Shown: positions 61,901-64,000 of the stretch, piece by piece | Layout of the letters: each line of letters starts with the position of its first letter | How positions within the stretch are numbered: the first letter of the stretch is position 1 | Assembly (NCBI GenBank): GCA_032173965.1 | Contig: CM063295.1 | Span: 2,480,001 to 2,544,000 of the forward strand | Length of the DNA: 64,000 bases | Reading direction: 5' to 3' | Origin: Sitta carolinensis | Taxonomy: Eukaryota > Chordata > Aves > Passeriformes > Sittidae | The notes under the pieces: generated by a model | The model's input: only the letters and a program-made list of their open reading frames with translations | Told to the model about the DNA's origin: nothing | The model's database searches: none | Made by a program: the position numbers and the translations under genes

Positions 61901-63419
61901 TGGTACCAGTCACGGGTACTTTCCCTTAGGGATACTGCAGGGACATCCTGGAGCTCCTTCAGCCACAGCCACTGGCCACACTGGCAAACAACACCAACAG
62001 CTGGCACTTAGCAGCAGCTTACCTATTCCATGTTTTCTGAACTCCTTCACCACTCCAAGACTTAGGATGTAAGCAACTTGAGTGTCCACAGGAAAATTGG
62101 AAGCTAGGATATCTCCATCCTGAGTAGAGATAGGACAGGTTATTTAATAGGGTACCTGGGGAGGCACAGGAAGAAGCAAGAATCCTGTACTGGAACACCT
62201 GAAAACAAGGCTAATGCAAGACACTTCTCTTCACTGAACAGTCTAAGCTGATGCTTTTGGAATGGAAGTTAAAATATCCAAACGTGGAACTCTTCCTATT
62301 TTCACATCATCCTCCCAGAGGCAGAACACAAACCATGCTATTTCCGACCTATGTACATTATTTGTGGGACTAGGAAAAGAACGTGCTTGCTTTCTTTACC
62401 AGAGGGATTCAAAGTGCCAGTTCTGGAGTCACCCAGCAGTGTTTCTATCAACCCAGCAAGTCCTTGTGGCCTGCAAGCTGCACCTGTGTCAGCTGCAGAT
62501 CTCTGCATGCTGGGGAGGACAAGGAGCACATTCCACAGGCCCAATTGCCCAGAGCAGTGCCTGAATAAGCCCTTGGCTTTCAGCTTGGCTGGAACAAGAG
62601 CCTTTTGTAGAAGTTGCTGAAGATGCAGCTTCTGACTGTGATGAGCTTTGAGATGAAGCCAGAGCTGAGGTGAAGAGACCCATGTGCTACTCTGTGCTCT
62701 CAGCTCCTGTGCATGTTGGGATTATTGTTTAACCACAACACTGAGGGCCTTCCAGGAGTTAGGCATTGCCTCTGCTTTTTTTTAGTGCTCTTCTCCCATA
62801 CTCCTCAGTGACCATCTCTTCTTTCCCTCTCTGCTGCACTGGATTGTCTCTGCTGGCCTCCAAGCTCTGGTGCCTCTGAAGTCCAAGCTCTCTGCAGACA
62901 GGTCACCTCCCCTCAGTGCTTGGGACAGGGACTGGGTAAAGGGAGGAGTTTCTCCAGGAAGTAATGGAGTGACTCACCCAGTCCAGCTAAGGAAGCTCTT
63001 CAGAAAAAAAGAGATTTGTGCTCCCATAGCTACACCAGTCGTGGCCAGGGATTAGCCTGCAGGACCTGATCCCTCAGCTCCCCAGGGGGCCATGCCCCAG
63101 CAGGAAGAGCCTCTGTGGCACCACAAGCCAGCCCTGCTCCAGTAGCTGCAAATCAGCGTGTGCTTCCTTCCTTACAGTGACTCTGGATCAAGTGTCTGAA
63201 CAGGGCAGGGAAAACCTCACCCCAAACAGGTCCCGTTCCCCAGAGCAGGGGTGGAGTCTGTCCCGCTGAAGCCCGGGGGGGTCACTTACCTCTTTGTGCA
63301 CTTTCGTCCTGCTCTTGATCTCTGCCACTATCATCCCCACGATGGAGCCTCTGTAAGTGGCTGCGAGGGAAAAGAACTTCTTGTTGGAAGTGATATCTCG
63401 GTACCATGAGTCAGGGTAC
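58774..63419 (-). CDS. NAA60: NAA60, N-alpha-acetyltransferase 60 (NatF), 3' four exons; N-terminus outside the window
   Basis: Exons in transcript order: 63419-63290, 62119-62023, 59853-59619 and 58930-58774 (619 nt, phases consistent), coding for residues about 38-242 if the missing start has the usual 37 residues. Family knowledge: NatF is a Golgi-anchored GNAT enzyme that acetylates cytosolic N-termini of membrane proteins. Seen here: the acetyl-CoA loop RKHGIG (R-x-x-G-x-G) at 108-113, and the catalytic residues Tyr97 (VAYILSL) and His138 (IYLHVL). The C-terminal exon encodes the amphipathic helices that hold the protein on the membrane, ending EYSRTM. The total of 242 matches the human length. 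The last intron is AT-AC. The protein is intact over the part seen. Confidence 0.96.
58931..59618 (-). other. NAA60: U12-type AT-AC intron of NAA60
   Basis: The 688-bp intron starts ATATCCTTTC, the full U12 AT donor consensus. It has the branch consensus TCCTTAAC with its adenosine about 11 nt from the end, and ends in AC. No GT-AG pair gives a join that keeps the NAA60 frame. Confidence 0.92.
59619..59853 (-). CDS. NAA60: NAA60 exon encoding residues 113-190
   Basis: On the reverse strand the acceptor is ccctccaacag. It encodes GSLLLESLKDHISTTAQDHC and onwards, including IYLHVLTTNNTAINFYENRD and ending GGHPPWTI plus two bases. The exon is followed by ATATCCTTTC instead of GT, the donor of a U12-type AT-AC intron. 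Confidence 0.96.
62023..62119 (-). CDS. NAA60: NAA60 exon encoding residues 81-112
   Basis: On the reverse strand, acceptor ctctactcag and donor gtaagc (phase 1). It encodes DGDILASNFPVDTQVAYILS then LGVVKEFRKHGI, with the catalytic Tyr97 and the first part of the acetyl-CoA-binding loop. The following intron (59854-62022, 2.2 kb) shows no further exon or named repeat. Confidence 0.96.
63290..63419 (-). CDS. NAA60: NAA60 exon encoding residues 38-80
   Basis: On the reverse strand, acceptor ccttcccag and donor gtaagt. It encodes YPDSWYRDITSNKKFFSLAA and then TYRGSIVGMIVAEIKSRTKVHKE, the first half of the GNAT fold. The first base completes a Glu codon from an upstream exon that lies beyond 64000. 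63420-64000 is intron with nothing recognised. The next intron (62120-63289, 1.2 kb) shows nothing else. Confidence 0.96.
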
Positions 63420-64000
63420 CTGGGAAGGAACCAGAAACAGCAATGTCTGCGGATGCAAAGCCCGTGGAGACAGGCATGAGATGCTCCTCAACTAGAAACA
63501 GCTGATGCATCCCATTTAGTGCCTGGGTTCTTTCATCATGTAATGGCCTCCTGCCTTGCTAAGAGAACCACATTTTCATCTTACAGTCTTTGCCCAGAGC
63601 TTTCACATCCATCTTTTTAGCAAGTTATTTTTAAATGCAAGATCCATCTGCCCTCATCTAAGAGTGTAAGGTTCTCATTAATTTGATACACATGTAAAAA
63701 AAAATGCTGCATATTGATAGGAAAAAAAAAAATCACACCATCAGCCTCCAGTTCTCCACCTCCTTCAGCTACTAAAGGGAAACTTCTGTATGTTCATTTA
63801 TTTCCAAGTGAGAGTTCAGCATGTCTTGCCTTTAAAAGAAATCTACAAAACTCAAAATATTATGAATGCTTTTGCTGATTTGTTACATTTTATTTATTCA
63901 ATCTTAATTATAATCTGCTAGAATCCTCTATAAACCTTCTCTGTAAAGCTAAAGTTAAAAATCCCTGAAGTCTACAGCTGTGGTTTCCCTGGATGCTTTA

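Overview
This window is vertebrate nuclear DNA, most likely from a bird (at least a sauropsid). It has widely spaced small exons with GT-AG introns, two CpG-rich promoter regions, and several fragments of CR1 LINEs whose 3' ends carry the avian-type ATTCTGTG-like octamers. There are no bacterial-style gene arrays, CRISPR arrays or tRNA/rRNA genes. The species cannot be named from the sequence.

Three protein-coding genes account for the window. (1) MGRN1 (mahogunin RING finger E3 ubiquitin ligase) runs on the + strand from its start codon at 2836 to a poly(A) signal at 52612. All exons can be placed and every splice phase agrees. Sixteen constitutive coding exons, one cassette exon (46190-46252) and a choice at the 3' end (exon 17 at 51459-51503 used or skipped) predict four proteins of 536, 560, 557 and 581 residues. 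Intron 2 is of the GC-AG type. (2) NUDT16L1 (TIRR, the Nudix-fold regulator of 53BP1) follows about 530 bp downstream on the same strand (53145-55360, three exons, 299 codons). Its Nudix box is degenerate, and it has an unusual C-terminal extension. (3) The 3' part of NAA60 (Golgi N-terminal acetyltransferase, NatF) lies on the - strand (58774-63419, four exons). It converges on NUDT16L1, and its N-terminal exon(s) lie beyond 64000. Its last intron is a textbook U12-type AT-AC intron.

Layout: 1-2580 is upstream non-coding DNA with minisatellites. 2581-3260 is the MGRN1 CpG-rich promoter and first exon. 2924-51995 holds MGRN1 introns with seven CR1 fragments across the window, a 168-bp hAT-like MITE, AT-rich and purine-rich simple repeats, and a 1.1-kb CCTGC minisatellite that starts right after the RING exon. 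52640-53144 is a compact intergenic promoter with four inverted CCAAT boxes. 55387-56440 lies between the two convergent 3' ends. 56459-58773 is the inferred NAA60 3' UTR. The three proteins do not form a known shared pathway (ubiquitination, 53BP1 control, protein N-terminal acetylation); they are simply neighbours.

The items most worth a second look are the AT-AC intron of NAA60, the lineage-looking C-terminal tail of NUDT16L1, the minisatellite abutting the RING-exon donor, the MGRN1 alternative exons with a long polypyrimidine tract, and a gene-like antisense terminal exon inside MGRN1 intron 4.
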